From positions 1 through 34,492 of IMG/VR virus record IMGVR_UViG_3300036398_003711: a stretch of 34,492 nt of DNA, one strand, 5' to 3'. Shown here piece after piece: positions 1-6,092 of the stretch. The position numbers were made by a program, and so were the translations under genes. Every line of letters begins with the position of its first letter. Positions within the stretch are counted from its first letter, which is position 1. Below the pieces are notes generated by a model. It saw only the letters and a list, made by a program, of their open reading frames with translations. It was not told where the DNA came from and did not search any database. The DNA is from a virus.

Positions 1-24
1 AGGGTTCGAATCCTTGGGGACCTG
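1..24 (+). tRNA. 3' end of a tRNA cut by the window edge
   Basis: The T-loop TTCGAAT (5-11) is followed by a T-stem 3' half (12-16), a seven-base acceptor strand (17-23) and a G discriminator. The anticodon lies outside the window, so the identity is unknown. It shows that the tRNA array continues to the left. Confidence 0.75.
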
Positions 25-53
25 CAAATTATTTAACCACAAAATAAAATGAG

Positions 54-242
54 ATGAAAACATTTGTAACTGTGTTCTTTTCTTTTTTAGTTTTCTTTTT
101 GATTATGATACCCCAGCTATTGATTAGCAAATATGTTTTGGGTATCTATTTCAACGAGGGATTAGTTTATGGTGTGATGTTTATTTCATTTTACATCAGT
201 AGTATGATAATAATTCCAAAATATTTCAAACAACTTAAATAA
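54..242 (+). CDS. small membrane protein, two TM segments
   Basis: A 62-residue protein of unknown function. Residues about 4-24 and 38-57 are strongly hydrophobic and would span the inner membrane twice, leaving a short basic C-terminus (KYFKQLK). It starts at an ATG shortly after the partial tRNA and is followed 8 bases later by the next gene, so it probably heads a co-transcribed run (54-2053). No family recognised. Confidence 0.7.
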   Translation: MKTFVTVFFSFLVFFLIMIPQLLISKYVLGIYFNEGLVYGVMFISFYISSMIIIPKYFKQLK

Positions 243-250
243 TACTTATA

Positions 251-571
251 ATGGTACGAGAATACATAATCGAAACTTTGTTAAAAATAAAAGAATACGA
301 TGAAAAGATACATAGGCTCTATGATTTGGGAGTTGATTTACTTGAGTTTAACAACACCACTCCGCAACTTGAAAAAAGTATTCCGACCCTCCTCAGAAAA
401 AAACAAGACGAACAATTCGGATGGATTCAGGACTTAGTTGGCTGGTGGTTATATGATGATGTTGATAAAAAAATCTGGCACGAAGAAGTTGAGTTCAATG
501 TTGAAAGTGTAGAAAATTTTACCGACTATTTAATAAGAGAGTATGGCTCAAATGACATACCAACAAGTTAA
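251..571 (+). CDS. hypothetical protein, 106 aa
   Basis: Cytosolic, charged protein with no signal or membrane segment and a Trp-rich centre (FGWIQDLVGWWLYDD, about residues 56-70). It sits between two close neighbours, with only two bases separating its stop from the next ATG, which points to translational coupling. I do not recognise a family. Confidence 0.75.
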   Translation: MVREYIIETLLKIKEYDEKIHRLYDLGVDLLEFNNTTPQLEKSIPTLLRKKQDEQFGWIQDLVGWWLYDDVDKKIWHEEVEFNVESVENFTDYLIREYGSNDIPTS

Positions 572-573
572 TT

Positions 574-1215
574 ATGGCTTATATCGAAAGTAATTTTTTC
601 CCACTTAAAGTTTATGTTCGAAATGAATATATGTATCAGCACCAAAAAGGATTTGGTGAGTTTACAGAAGGAATTGTTACTTCGATTCGGTGTATGCCAA
701 ACCAGGCGGTTTTGTTTCAGGTTTTATTGAACAATGGTGTAATGAGAGACAAATTACCATCTCATGCACTATTGACAAAACCTGAGACACCAAATCCTGA
801 TTTGTCTTTTCATTTTCTGCAATTATGGAATTGTTTTTCATATAACTTTTCCCTCATTCAACTTAGTTTTGTATATGGGATGCGGGTTTCAGTTTTTATG
901 AAAGATAAGAAATGGTATGATGGAAATTATTTTGGCACAATTAACTGGGGTTCAAGTGATATGAATACTGATTTAACATTGTCAGAAGACCCTATGGAAC
1001 ACAAGTGTCATCACATCATCTTATTAGATAATGGACAAATTGCCTTACAACCCAACAATAGAATAAGATGGAATGAACCTTCTTTTGTCACAAAAGATTT
1101 TCCTGAGAAACCTGATTATCTAGTTAATTTAGATTATTATAATTGTGAAGGACATAATAAATGGGCAACCGAAGACTCTGACTTAATGTTTTACGATACA
1201 GATTCGAAGGAATAA
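574..1215 (+). CDS. conserved phage protein of unknown function, 213 aa
   Basis: The middle and C-terminal parts carry motifs I associate with a widespread phage family of unknown role: an aromatic segment LWNCFSYNFSLIQ (about 84-96), a conserved HKCHHIILLDNGQIALQPNNRI (about 143-164, given in part), and RWNEPSFVTK followed by PDYLVN. No catalytic motif is evident. The DNGQIALQPNNRIRW stretch is the most family-like part. The position inside a run of small early genes fits an accessory role. Family resemblance is from memory and unverified. Confidence 0.8.
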   Translation: MAYIESNFFPLKVYVRNEYMYQHQKGFGEFTEGIVTSIRCMPNQAVLFQVLLNNGVMRDKLPSHALLTKPETPNPDLSFHFLQLWNCFSYNFSLIQLSFVYGMRVSVFMKDKKWYDGNYFGTINWGSSDMNTDLTLSEDPMEHKCHHIILLDNGQIALQPNNRIRWNEPSFVTKDFPEKPDYLVNLDYYNCEGHNKWATEDSDLMFYDTDSKE

Positions 1216-1235
1216 AATTAAATAACACTTTAATA

Positions 1236-1745
1236 ATGAAAGAAATGGTAGTTGTAAACTTTTATAAAATACATCAAACAAATTGGGATGAATTACAGAT
1301 GTTGGCCTTGGATACAATTGCCAAATATGAAGAAGAGGTTGATGATGTTGAGATTGGTAGTTTAACTGTTGAACAACAATATGAGGACTATAGAGTAGCT
1401 TGTATGCAGGGTTTAAAGACATTCATTCTTCAAGTTGTTAATGAGTGGGCTCAGGAACATATTCTAATGTACAACGATAATTTTTACAAAAGATTTGAAG
1501 TATTCGAAATGGATGGTATTTTGAAAACTTATCAATACCCAAATCTTTACAGAAATACAAAGGAACTTTTCAAATTATTTAAAGATGAACAAGTTCAAAT
1601 ATCTCCAGATGACTTTGATTATATACACGAAACATTCACTAAAGATGTAGTTTGTAATGTATCAAGTTTTGAGTTCGAGATAAGAGAAATAGATGAAGAT
1701 AACGATTTTTTAAGTAACAACGGATTTGACGATTTTATAGGATGA
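1236..1745 (+). CDS. hypothetical acidic protein, 169 aa
   Basis: Unknown function. The protein is acidic, with a C-terminus rich in Asp/Glu/Phe (EIREIDEDNDFLSNNGFDDF). A second in-frame ATG three codons in (MVVVNF) is an alternative start. Its stop overlaps the ATG of the following membrane protein by four bases (ATGA), implying coupled translation. No domain recognised. Confidence 0.75.
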   Translation: MKEMVVVNFYKIHQTNWDELQMLALDTIAKYEEEVDDVEIGSLTVEQQYEDYRVACMQGLKTFILQVVNEWAQEHILMYNDNFYKRFEVFEMDGILKTYQYPNLYRNTKELFKLFKDEQVQISPDDFDYIHETFTKDVVCNVSSFEFEIREIDEDNDFLSNNGFDDFIG

Positions 1746-2053
1746 AAAATAATTTATTTACAAGGGAAATTAAGGTTGCTGATGCCAATACATCAGTTTG
1801 GGAATTAATCAGGGAGACATTAATAAACTTCAGTTGGGGGTTCTTTGGAAACTCGATTGTTGTCTTTATGGCCAAGGAAATCGATATTGCTGTACTGATT
1901 AACTTCTTTCTTTATTATATCCTAATTTCATACATCGTTAATAGGGCAAAATATGAAAGTTTATTCGGTAAGTTCTTTGTTTTACCAGGTTCTGCGGCAT
2001 TGGGAGCCTTCACAGGATATAAAGTAGCACAAATTATTTCATCTTTTTTGTAA
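1742..2053 (+). CDS. small membrane protein, 103 aa
   Basis: The N-terminal about 25 residues are soluble, followed by hydrophobic segments near residues 30-45, 50-63 and 76-98. That suggests two or three membrane passes with an alanine/glycine-rich last one (GSAALGAFTGYKVAQI). It overlaps the upstream gene by four bases. Function unknown. The operon appears to end here, because a sigma70-like promoter for a separate RNA follows. Confidence 0.75.
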   Translation: MKNNLFTREIKVADANTSVWELIRETLINFSWGFFGNSIVVFMAKEIDIAVLINFFLYYILISYIVNRAKYESLFGKFFVLPGSAALGAFTGYKVAQIISSFL

Positions 2054-2058
2054 CATAC

Positions 2059-2087
2059 TTGACACTTTTCCGTTATATCATTATATT
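2059..2087 (+). promoter_or_regulatory. sigma70-like promoter TTGACA-N17-TATATT
   Basis: TTGACA at 2059-2064 and TATATT at 2082-2087 with an exact 17-base spacer. Transcription would begin near 2094, ahead of the structured RNA candidate that ends at the terminator near 2248. Its form differs from the Bacteroidetes-type promoters elsewhere in this region. Confidence 0.55.
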
Positions 2088-2092
2088 TAATA

Positions 2093-2248
2093 AAAAAATA
2101 GTAAGAAATTCAATGAAACGCAATCTCTATATGGACTTAACGACTGGAGCTGAGGGTAGAAATCCTCGGATGGAGATGGTATGAACTTAAGTTTTGAGTG
2201 TTAATAATGTCAAATCCATCTTCGTAAAAAAAGATGGATTTTTTTTTA
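2093..2248 (+). ncRNA. candidate independent small RNA
   Basis: A roughly 155-base segment has its own promoter and a strong intrinsic terminator and no convincing ORF. Visible pairing includes CTGAGG/CCTCGG around an eight-base loop (about 2153-2170), enclosed by ATCTC/GAGAT (about 2122-2176), and a self-complementary AACTTAAGTT near 2184-2193. The downstream gene at 2292 has its own promoter, so this is not simply its leader. No Rfam family recognised. Confidence 0.5.
2212..2248 (+). terminator. intrinsic terminator
   Basis: Perfect 11-bp stem AAATCCATCTT/AAGATGGATTT (2212-2222 with 2231-2241) closed by an eight-base loop and running into a long T tract (2239-2248). It ends the small RNA transcript. 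Confidence 0.9.
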
Positions 2249-2257
2249 TCACAAAGT

Positions 2258-2287
2258 TTGGAAATTAAAAATGGTTTTGTAACTTTG
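2258..2287 (+). promoter_or_regulatory. Bacteroidetes-type promoter for the gene at 2292
   Basis: TTG at 2258-2260, 19-base spacer, TAACTTTG at 2280-2287, matching TTG-N19/20-TAnnTTTG. The start codon lies only four bases beyond the -7 element, so the message would be leaderless or nearly so. Confidence 0.75.
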
Positions 2288-2291
2288 TAAT

Positions 2292-2771
2292 ATGAAAACG
2301 AAAACACCATACATATCATCATCAGTCGCCATCAAAGGGATTGCAGAATCGAAGTTAGCTCAAAGTGAGAAAGACGATTGTGTCGTCAGAGCCTTTGCTT
2401 CAGCGTTTGGAGTTACTTACGACTACGCTCACAAAAAAGTGGCAGAGGTTTTTGGTAGAAAAAATAGACAAGGGACTGCACTCTTTGGTTTAACTATGAA
2501 TGCACTTGCGTCAAAACAGATAAAGTTCAATCGTAAAGGTGTTACACCAATTAGAGAAGATATTCAAATGGCATATTGGGTTGAGGTGAAAGGAAGAAAT
2601 GTTTTGAGAAATATGACAACAGCTAAGTTCTTGGAAAAGTATTCAAAAGGAACTTACATTGTTACAATCAAGGGTCATGCTTTCACAATCAAAGATGGAG
2701 TTGTAATTGGAAACACAGAAGATGCACTACAGAGAAAAAAAGTTATCTATGGTGCTTGGAAAATTGGATAA
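2292..2771 (+). CDS. papain-like cysteine protease-fold protein
   Basis: 159 residues. DDCVVRAFASAFG places a candidate nucleophile Cys30 at the start of a helix. The C-terminal half has YIVTIKGHAFTIKDG, with candidate His129 and Asp135, followed by GNTED. The Cys-helix...GHA...D arrangement is the one seen in C39/papain-like small phage proteins. Whether it cuts proteins or only keeps the fold cannot be told. It has its own host-type promoter directly at the ATG. No signal peptide, so it acts in the cytoplasm or is packaged. Confidence 0.65.
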   Translation: MKTKTPYISSSVAIKGIAESKLAQSEKDDCVVRAFASAFGVTYDYAHKKVAEVFGRKNRQGTALFGLTMNALASKQIKFNRKGVTPIREDIQMAYWVEVKGRNVLRNMTTAKFLEKYSKGTYIVTIKGHAFTIKDGVVIGNTEDALQRKKVIYGAWKIG

Positions 2772-2786
2772 GATTGTTTAACTTTG
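2756..2786 (+). promoter_or_regulatory. Bacteroidetes-type promoter for the tRNA array
   Basis: TTG at 2756-2758, 20-base spacer, TAACTTTG at 2779-2786. The first tRNA (Asp) begins about 38 bases downstream, consistent with a short leader removed by processing. Confidence 0.75.
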
Positions 2787-2824
2787 TAAAGTTCATTGAC
2801 ATAGAGGGAAGAATTAATACAAAA

Positions 2825-2901
2825 GAGCTATTGGTGTAGGGGTTTAACATTTCAGCTTGTCACGCTGAAGACCAGGGGTTCGAATCCCCTATAGCTCGCC
2901 A
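2825..2901 (+). tRNA. tRNA-Asp (GTC)
   Basis: Acceptor GAGCTAT/ATAGCTC, anticodon stem CAGC/GCTG with loop TTGTCAC (anticodon GTC), T-loop TTCGAAT, discriminator G73 as expected for Asp, and an encoded CCA (2899-2901). Confidence 0.93.
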
Positions 2902-2909
2902 ACAAATAT

Positions 2910-2981
2910 GGCCCGTTCGTATAATGGTTAGTACTCCAGATTTTCATTCTGGCAATAGGGTTTCGACTACCCTACGGGCTA
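2910..2981 (+). tRNA. tRNA-Glu (TTC)
   Basis: Acceptor GGCCCGT/ACGGGCT, anticodon arm CCAGA-TTTTCAT-TCTGG (anticodon TTC), T arm AGGGT-TTCGACT-ACCCT. No complete CCA is encoded. The G1:U72 pair is unusual. Confidence 0.88.
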
Positions 2982-2989
2982 CAAATATA

Positions 2990-3061
2990 TGCAAAGAAGT
3001 GTAGTGGTTGCACATTGGGCTCATAACCCAAAGGTAAAAGGTTCGATTCCTTTCTTTGCGT
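2990..3061 (+). tRNA. tRNA-Met (CAT), first copy
   Basis: Anticodon arm TTGGG-CTCATAA-CCCAA. Three consecutive G:C pairs next to the loop and a non-Watson-Crick 1:72 pair recall initiator tRNA, but the D-stem 11:24 pair (T:A) is elongator-like. It could be initiator, elongator or an Ile2 precursor (lysidine). T arm AAAGG-TTCGATT-CCTTT. Confidence 0.85.
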
Positions 3062-3070
3062 CAAACACAA

Positions 3071-3145
3071 TGCAGGATGGACTGGAAGTGGTTCCAGCTC
3101 GGTCTCATAAGCCGTACCATACGGGTTCGACTCCCGTTCCTGCAT
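3071..3145 (+). tRNA. tRNA with CAT anticodon, second copy
   Basis: Acceptor TGCAGGA/TCCTGCA, D arm CTGG/CCAG, anticodon loop CTCATAA (CAT), T arm ACGGG-TTCGACT-CCCGT. The anticodon stem differs from the first CAT tRNA (CGGT/GCCG), so the two probably have different roles: Met elongator, initiator, or Ile2 reading ATA. Confidence 0.85.
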
Positions 3146-3156
3146 CAATTTATAAT

Positions 3157-3241
3157 GGGAGTGCGCCGAAGCTGGAGAGTCGGGGATGACTGTAAATCAT
3201 TTGCATTAGCTGAGGGGGTTCGAATCCCTCCATTCCCACCA
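3157..3241 (+). tRNA. tRNA-Tyr (GTA)
   Basis: Acceptor GGGAGTG/CATTCCC, D arm CCGA/TCGG, anticodon arm GATGA-CTGTAAA-TCATT (GTA), a long class II variable arm as expected for bacterial Tyr, T-loop TTCGAAT, A73 and an encoded CCA. Confidence 0.92.
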
Positions 3242-3257
3242 CAAAAAAAGAAAAACT

Positions 3258-3779
3258 ATGAATAGAACGCCAAACAAAAGTGGTGGGGGTGCAAACACAA
3301 ATGTTAACGGATTACATTTTGAAGCTACAACACACCTAAAAAAATTGTTAGTGGAACAAAGTGATTATGTGATGGATAATCAAGACCAAATTGTAAAAAA
3401 TGGTATAATTGTCGGTGAATATTTTGAGAAATATGGTCTGTACAAAAAATTGTTAAGTAGATATAATATTGACCACAATACGATTATCAGTAAAAAACTT
3501 TTACCTGATGCTGCAATATTAGTGGGGAATACCATCTACATAATTGAAAAGAAATACCAAAATGGTGCCGGTTCTGTTGATGAGAAATTACAAACTTGTA
3601 ATTTCAAAAAAAGACAATATAAAAAATTGTTTAGTCCAATCGGTATCCAAGTTGAGTACTATTATGTCTTAAGTAATTTTTTCAATAAAGATTGTTATAA
3701 GGATGTTTTTGAATATATAACAGATGTTGGTTGTAAATATTTCTTTGAGGTTTTACCTTTGGAGGAAATTGGGTTATAA
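3258..3779 (+). CDS. PD-(D/E)XK-type nuclease
   Basis: 173 residues. The N-terminus SGGGANTNVNGLHFE (8-22) and the core PDAAILVGNTIYIIEKK (83-99) fit a restriction-endonuclease fold. D84 and the E97-K-K99 triad would be the metal and catalytic residues, and E22 a helical acidic residue. GSVDEKLQTCNFKKRQY (105-121) is the part I most associate with a family spread across large phages. It sits in the tRNA array without its own promoter. It could act in DNA turnover or exclusion; the target cannot be inferred. Confidence 0.75.
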   Translation: MNRTPNKSGGGANTNVNGLHFEATTHLKKLLVEQSDYVMDNQDQIVKNGIIVGEYFEKYGLYKKLLSRYNIDHNTIISKKLLPDAAILVGNTIYIIEKKYQNGAGSVDEKLQTCNFKKRQYKKLFSPIGIQVEYYYVLSNFFNKDCYKDVFEYITDVGCKYFFEVLPLEEIGL

Positions 3780-3787
3780 ATAAAAAT

Positions 3788-3865
3788 GGGGGCACATGTA
3801 CCAAGACTTGGCGATGGATATTTGCAATATCTGTGAGGTGAGTTTGATTCTCACTGTCTCCACCA
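3788..3865 (+). tRNA. tRNA-Ala (TGC)
   Basis: Acceptor GGGGGCA/TGTCTCC contains G3:U70, the classic alanine identity pair. Anticodon arm GGATA-TTTGCAA-TATCT (TGC). T arm GTGAG-TTTGATT-CTCAC, A73 and encoded CCA. The D arm pairs weakly and the T-loop has TTTG in place of TTCG. Confidence 0.85.
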
Positions 3866-3878
3866 AAAAAATTGTTTT

Positions 3879-4475
3879 ATGAAGAAAATTAGTTTATTAT
3901 TGTTATGTGTTATTTTATTAACTTCCTTTTCAACCCCACCTTTGAGGGTATTATTCATCGGTGATAGTTTAACTTGTTATACTGGTGGTTGGCAAGATAT
4001 GGTAGCCAAGGAATTCGGTTATCAGAGTTTAAATAAATCAAGTGGTGGAAAGAGAACGGATTGGATGAGATTAACACTTAACGACCATTTGAAGAGAGAT
4101 TCAATGTTTACCAGTGTGTTTATTTATGGGGGTTGTAATGATGCTTTTTCTTATGTGAACTTACAGGGTGCCGTTAATAATATACAGATGATGGTTGATT
4201 CTTGTAATAGGAGGGGGATTAAACCGATTGTTATTGTTGGATATGACCCCATCAAAGTTATGGTTAGAACTGTATATGGTACTGAGACCACTGATAGATG
4301 TAGAGCAAGGTATGTTGAATTTCAAAAATTGATGGTTGACCCAAAGACAGGTTTGAAAAATTGTCTTATAATTCCAAAGGATACATCTGTAACATTCAAA
4401 GATGCTGGTGATGGGGTTCATGTAAGTTTATCAGGACAAAAGAAGTTTGCGGATTGGGTAATTAAACATTTATGA
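3879..4475 (+). CDS. secreted SGNH/GDSL hydrolase-like protein
   Basis: 198 residues. A signal peptide (KK followed by a hydrophobic core to about residue 18) precedes a compact SGNH core: block I LFIGDSL with nucleophile Ser30, block III YGGCND with Asn87, and block V DGVHVS with Asp178 and His181. The fold is that of small esterases/acyl-hydrolases working outside the cytoplasm, for example deacetylating cell-wall or surface polysaccharide. The substrate is inference only. The gene overlaps the following membrane-protein gene by four bases. Confidence 0.8.
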   Translation: MKKISLLLLCVILLTSFSTPPLRVLFIGDSLTCYTGGWQDMVAKEFGYQSLNKSSGGKRTDWMRLTLNDHLKRDSMFTSVFIYGGCNDAFSYVNLQGAVNNIQMMVDSCNRRGIKPIVIVGYDPIKVMVRTVYGTETTDRCRARYVEFQKLMVDPKTGLKNCLIIPKDTSVTFKDAGDGVHVSLSGQKKFADWVIKHL

Positions 4476-4720
4476 AAAAATATATTATAATTGGTATCGC
4501 ATCATTTGTTATTGAGTTGGCCGCAACTATGTATATTGCAACGGTTGCTGATAGAGATTTTATGATGATTTTTTGGGCTTGTATCGGGCCATTTTTGGGA
4601 TTACCATTTGTTGGTTATATGGTTGAATCAAAGAATTGGAATGAAAGAATCAAGATGGCCTTGGCATCCAGTATTGGTTATACTTTGGGTTCATTATTAA
4701 TTTATTTGTTAAAAGTTTAA
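4472..4720 (+). CDS. small membrane protein, 82 aa
   Basis: Hydrophobic segments at about 4-22, 29-46 and 62-81, with a short charged loop (VESKNWNERIK) between the second and third. Start overlaps the stop of the SGNH hydrolase gene (ATGA), so the two are co-translated and may work at the same membrane. No family recognised. Confidence 0.78.
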   Translation: MKKYIIIGIASFVIELAATMYIATVADRDFMMIFWACIGPFLGLPFVGYMVESKNWNERIKMALASSIGYTLGSLLIYLLKV

Positions 4721-4722
4721 AG

Positions 4723-4995
4723 ATGAAATATTTAATTCCTTGTTTGTTTTTATTTTTTGTTTCATTTGTTTTATTAGCTTCAATTCTAAATAGAACAAAC
4801 TATAATGAAATTGAAGATGGGGATATTGTTAAAAGATGTGTTATAGACACATTTTATGTTACAGAATCACCATCCACCATTGAATATGGGAAAAGATATC
4901 ATTATTCAACAGATTGTGATGAGTTTGTTATAACCAAGAGAAATGATGTTTATAAGATTGGTGATACAATAACTTATGTTTATAAAAAGCGATAG
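4723..4995 (+). CDS. membrane-anchored small protein, 90 aa
   Basis: One N-terminal hydrophobic segment (about 4-21) followed by a hydrophilic domain of about 65 residues, likely periplasmic, with two cysteines (CVIDTF, TDCDEF). The last codons and the TAG stop overlap the first seven bases of the following tRNA-Gly gene. Unknown function. Confidence 0.75.
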   Translation: MKYLIPCLFLFFVSFVLLASILNRTNYNEIEDGDIVKRCVIDTFYVTESPSTIEYGKRYHYSTDCDEFVITKRNDVYKIGDTITYVYKKR

Positions 4996-5064
4996 TAGCT
5001 CAGTAGGTAGAGCATAATCTTGCCAAGATTAAAGTCGCAAGTTCGAATCTTGTCTATCGCTCCA
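4989..5064 (+). tRNA. tRNA-Gly (GCC)
   Basis: Acceptor GCGATAG/CTATCGC, anticodon arm TAATC-TTGCCAA-GATTA (GCC), T-loop TTCGAAT, U73 typical of bacterial Gly, encoded CCA. Its 5' acceptor strand doubles as the 3' end of the preceding coding sequence. Confidence 0.93.
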
Positions 5065-5067
5065 TAA

Positions 5068-5160
5068 GGGACTCCCGTTTTAAGGTGAAGGACACACGGG
5101 CAGGTTATTGTAAAATAACTAAAAAACCTTAAGTCTATGGGTGGAAGTCCCTACCACCCA
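5068..5160 (+). ncRNA. candidate structured RNA within the tRNA array
   Basis: The 105-base gap between two tRNAs has no ORF but dense complementarity: TTAAGGT (5080-5086) with ACCTTAA (5126-5132); CCCGT (5074-5078) with ACGGG (5096-5100), crossing the former; hairpin GTTATT-GTAA-AATAAC (5104-5119); hairpin TGGGTGG/CCACCCA (5138-5160) whose loop contains AGTCCC, complementary to GGGACT at 5068-5073. It does not fold as a normal tRNA. Function unknown. Confidence 0.5.
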
Positions 5161-5169
5161 ATTATAAAT

Positions 5170-5244
5170 GCCGGTAAAGCATAAGTGGTGATGTACTTGA
5201 CTTGTAATCAAGATAATGGGGTTCGATTCCTCATACCGGCTCCA
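5170..5244 (+). tRNA. tRNA-Thr (TGT)
   Basis: Acceptor GCCGGTA/TACCGGC, anticodon arm CTTGA-CTTGTAA-TCAAG (TGT), T-loop TTCGATT, encoded CCA after U73. Confidence 0.92.
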
Positions 5245-5261
5245 CTTTTTATTCAAATACT

Positions 5262-5492
5262 ATGGAATCACTTATGGAACAAATAAGATTGTCTCAGTTT
5301 AAGAACCTCAAAAATGGGGATAAAATCCATATCAAATCTCGTAATGGTATTTATACCTTTCTCAAAAAGGATAAATGGACAGGAGAAATCTATATAACTT
5401 GTAATAGGTGGAAATATGAAGAAAACCCTATAAGAGTTACAAGTTACAATGACTTCAAGTGTTTTGCTGGTGGTATTTGGAATCTAAGGTAA
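5262..5492 (+). CDS. hypothetical protein, 76 aa
   Basis: Basic small protein with a beta-rich look: KNGDKIHIKSRNGIYTFLKKD and ITCNRWKYEENPIRV suggest a small SH3-like or OB-like barrel. No known motif. It lies between tRNA-Thr and tRNA-Gly(TCC), five bases before the latter, so it must be expressed from the same long tRNA transcript. Confidence 0.65.
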   Translation: MESLMEQIRLSQFKNLKNGDKIHIKSRNGIYTFLKKDKWTGEIYITCNRWKYEENPIRVTSYNDFKCFAGGIWNLR

Positions 5493-5496
5493 ATTA

Positions 5497-5567
5497 GCGG
5501 GTATAGCATAAAAGTAATGTTCTAGTCTTCCAAACTAGATAAGTTGGGGCGGTACCAACTATCCGCT
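5497..5567 (+). tRNA. tRNA-Gly (TCC) with an aberrant T-loop
   Basis: Acceptor GCGGGTA/TATCCGC, anticodon arm CTAGT-CTTCCAA-ACTAG (TCC), U73 as for Gly. The T arm pairs (GTTGG/CCAAC) but its loop is GGCGGTA rather than the near-universal TTCGANT. Function as an elongator is therefore uncertain. No encoded CCA. Confidence 0.75.
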
Positions 5568-5598
5568 CAAATATTTTCCCAAAAATATTCATCAAAGG

Positions 5599-5629
5599 TT
5601 GTGTAATTAAAAATCTATTTCTATATTTG
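5599..5629 (+). promoter_or_regulatory. Bacteroidetes-type promoter for the gene at 5652
   Basis: TTG at 5599-5601, 20-base spacer, TATATTTG at 5622-5629, 22 bases before the ATG. Confidence 0.72.
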
Positions 5630-5651
5630 TGAACACTTAAACGGAAACACA

Positions 5652-5879
5652 ATGGCAAAAGAGAAAAAAACAATCCAAGTTCAAGAAATAAAAGATTATG
5701 CTAACTTGGTACTCAGTAACACCAATATATCTTTGGATGAAAAAATGGGGGTTATTACAATGATTGAACATATCTTACATAAATCTAATGCTTACAATGG
5801 TTTTATGTTTTTATCTCTACCTAATGGTAATGCTCCTGAGTTTTATACATATGAATGGGCGACAAGAAAATATTTCTAA
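5652..5879 (+). CDS. hypothetical protein, 75 aa
   Basis: Lysine-rich N-terminus, then a predicted helix with hydrophobic spacing (YANLVLSN...DEKMGVITMIEHILH) and an aromatic end. It has its own host-type promoter, so it is probably expressed early. No family assigned; similar small proteins are common in phages of this type. Confidence 0.75.
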   Translation: MAKEKKTIQVQEIKDYANLVLSNTNISLDEKMGVITMIEHILHKSNAYNGFMFLSLPNGNAPEFYTYEWATRKYF

Positions 5880-5941
5880 TGGTTGTGACACCTAATAATT
5901 CACAAGTAGTGGCTGACACTTAGATTGTTGCCTGACGTTAA

Positions 5942-5964
5942 GGTTTTGAATAGGAAAACCGAAA
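5942..5964 (+). repeat. GAATAGG hairpin, copy 1
   Basis: Stem GGTTTT/AAAACC with loop GAATAGG, followed by GAAA. The same loop and 3' flank recur at 6992-7018 with a stem two base pairs longer. It precedes the tRNA-like gene at 5980 by about 15 bases. Confidence 0.6.
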
Positions 5965-5979
5965 AGTTTAAACAAACAA

Positions 5980-6060
5980 AGTCAGGTGGCAGAATTGGAG
6001 CTGCCAAGATGAGGTACACATCTGCGTTTATCGTCACAAGTTCGAATCCTGTCCTGACTA
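5980..6060 (+). tRNA. tRNA-like gene with abnormal anticodon loop
   Basis: Acceptor AGTCAGG/CCTGACT, D arm GCAG/CTGC and T arm with loop TTCGAAT are normal. The anticodon arm AGATG/CATCT encloses AGGTACA, which lacks U33 (formal anticodon GTA). A short extra arm (about CG-TTTA-CG) suggests class II. It may be a decaying tRNA or a tRNA-like RNA with another role. Confidence 0.6.
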
Positions 6061-6092
6061 CTAACTTATTTAAAAAAATAAAAATTATAAAT

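Noticed and set aside
2989-3265. Two overlapping plus-strand ORFs (66 and 69 aa) across 2989-3265
   Set aside because: They run through three tRNA genes; the reading is a by-product of tRNA sequence.
5925-6092. Upstream extension of the lysine-rich protein
   Set aside because: It covers the GAATAGG hairpin and a tRNA-like gene, and starts at a TTG; the ATG at 6093 is better.
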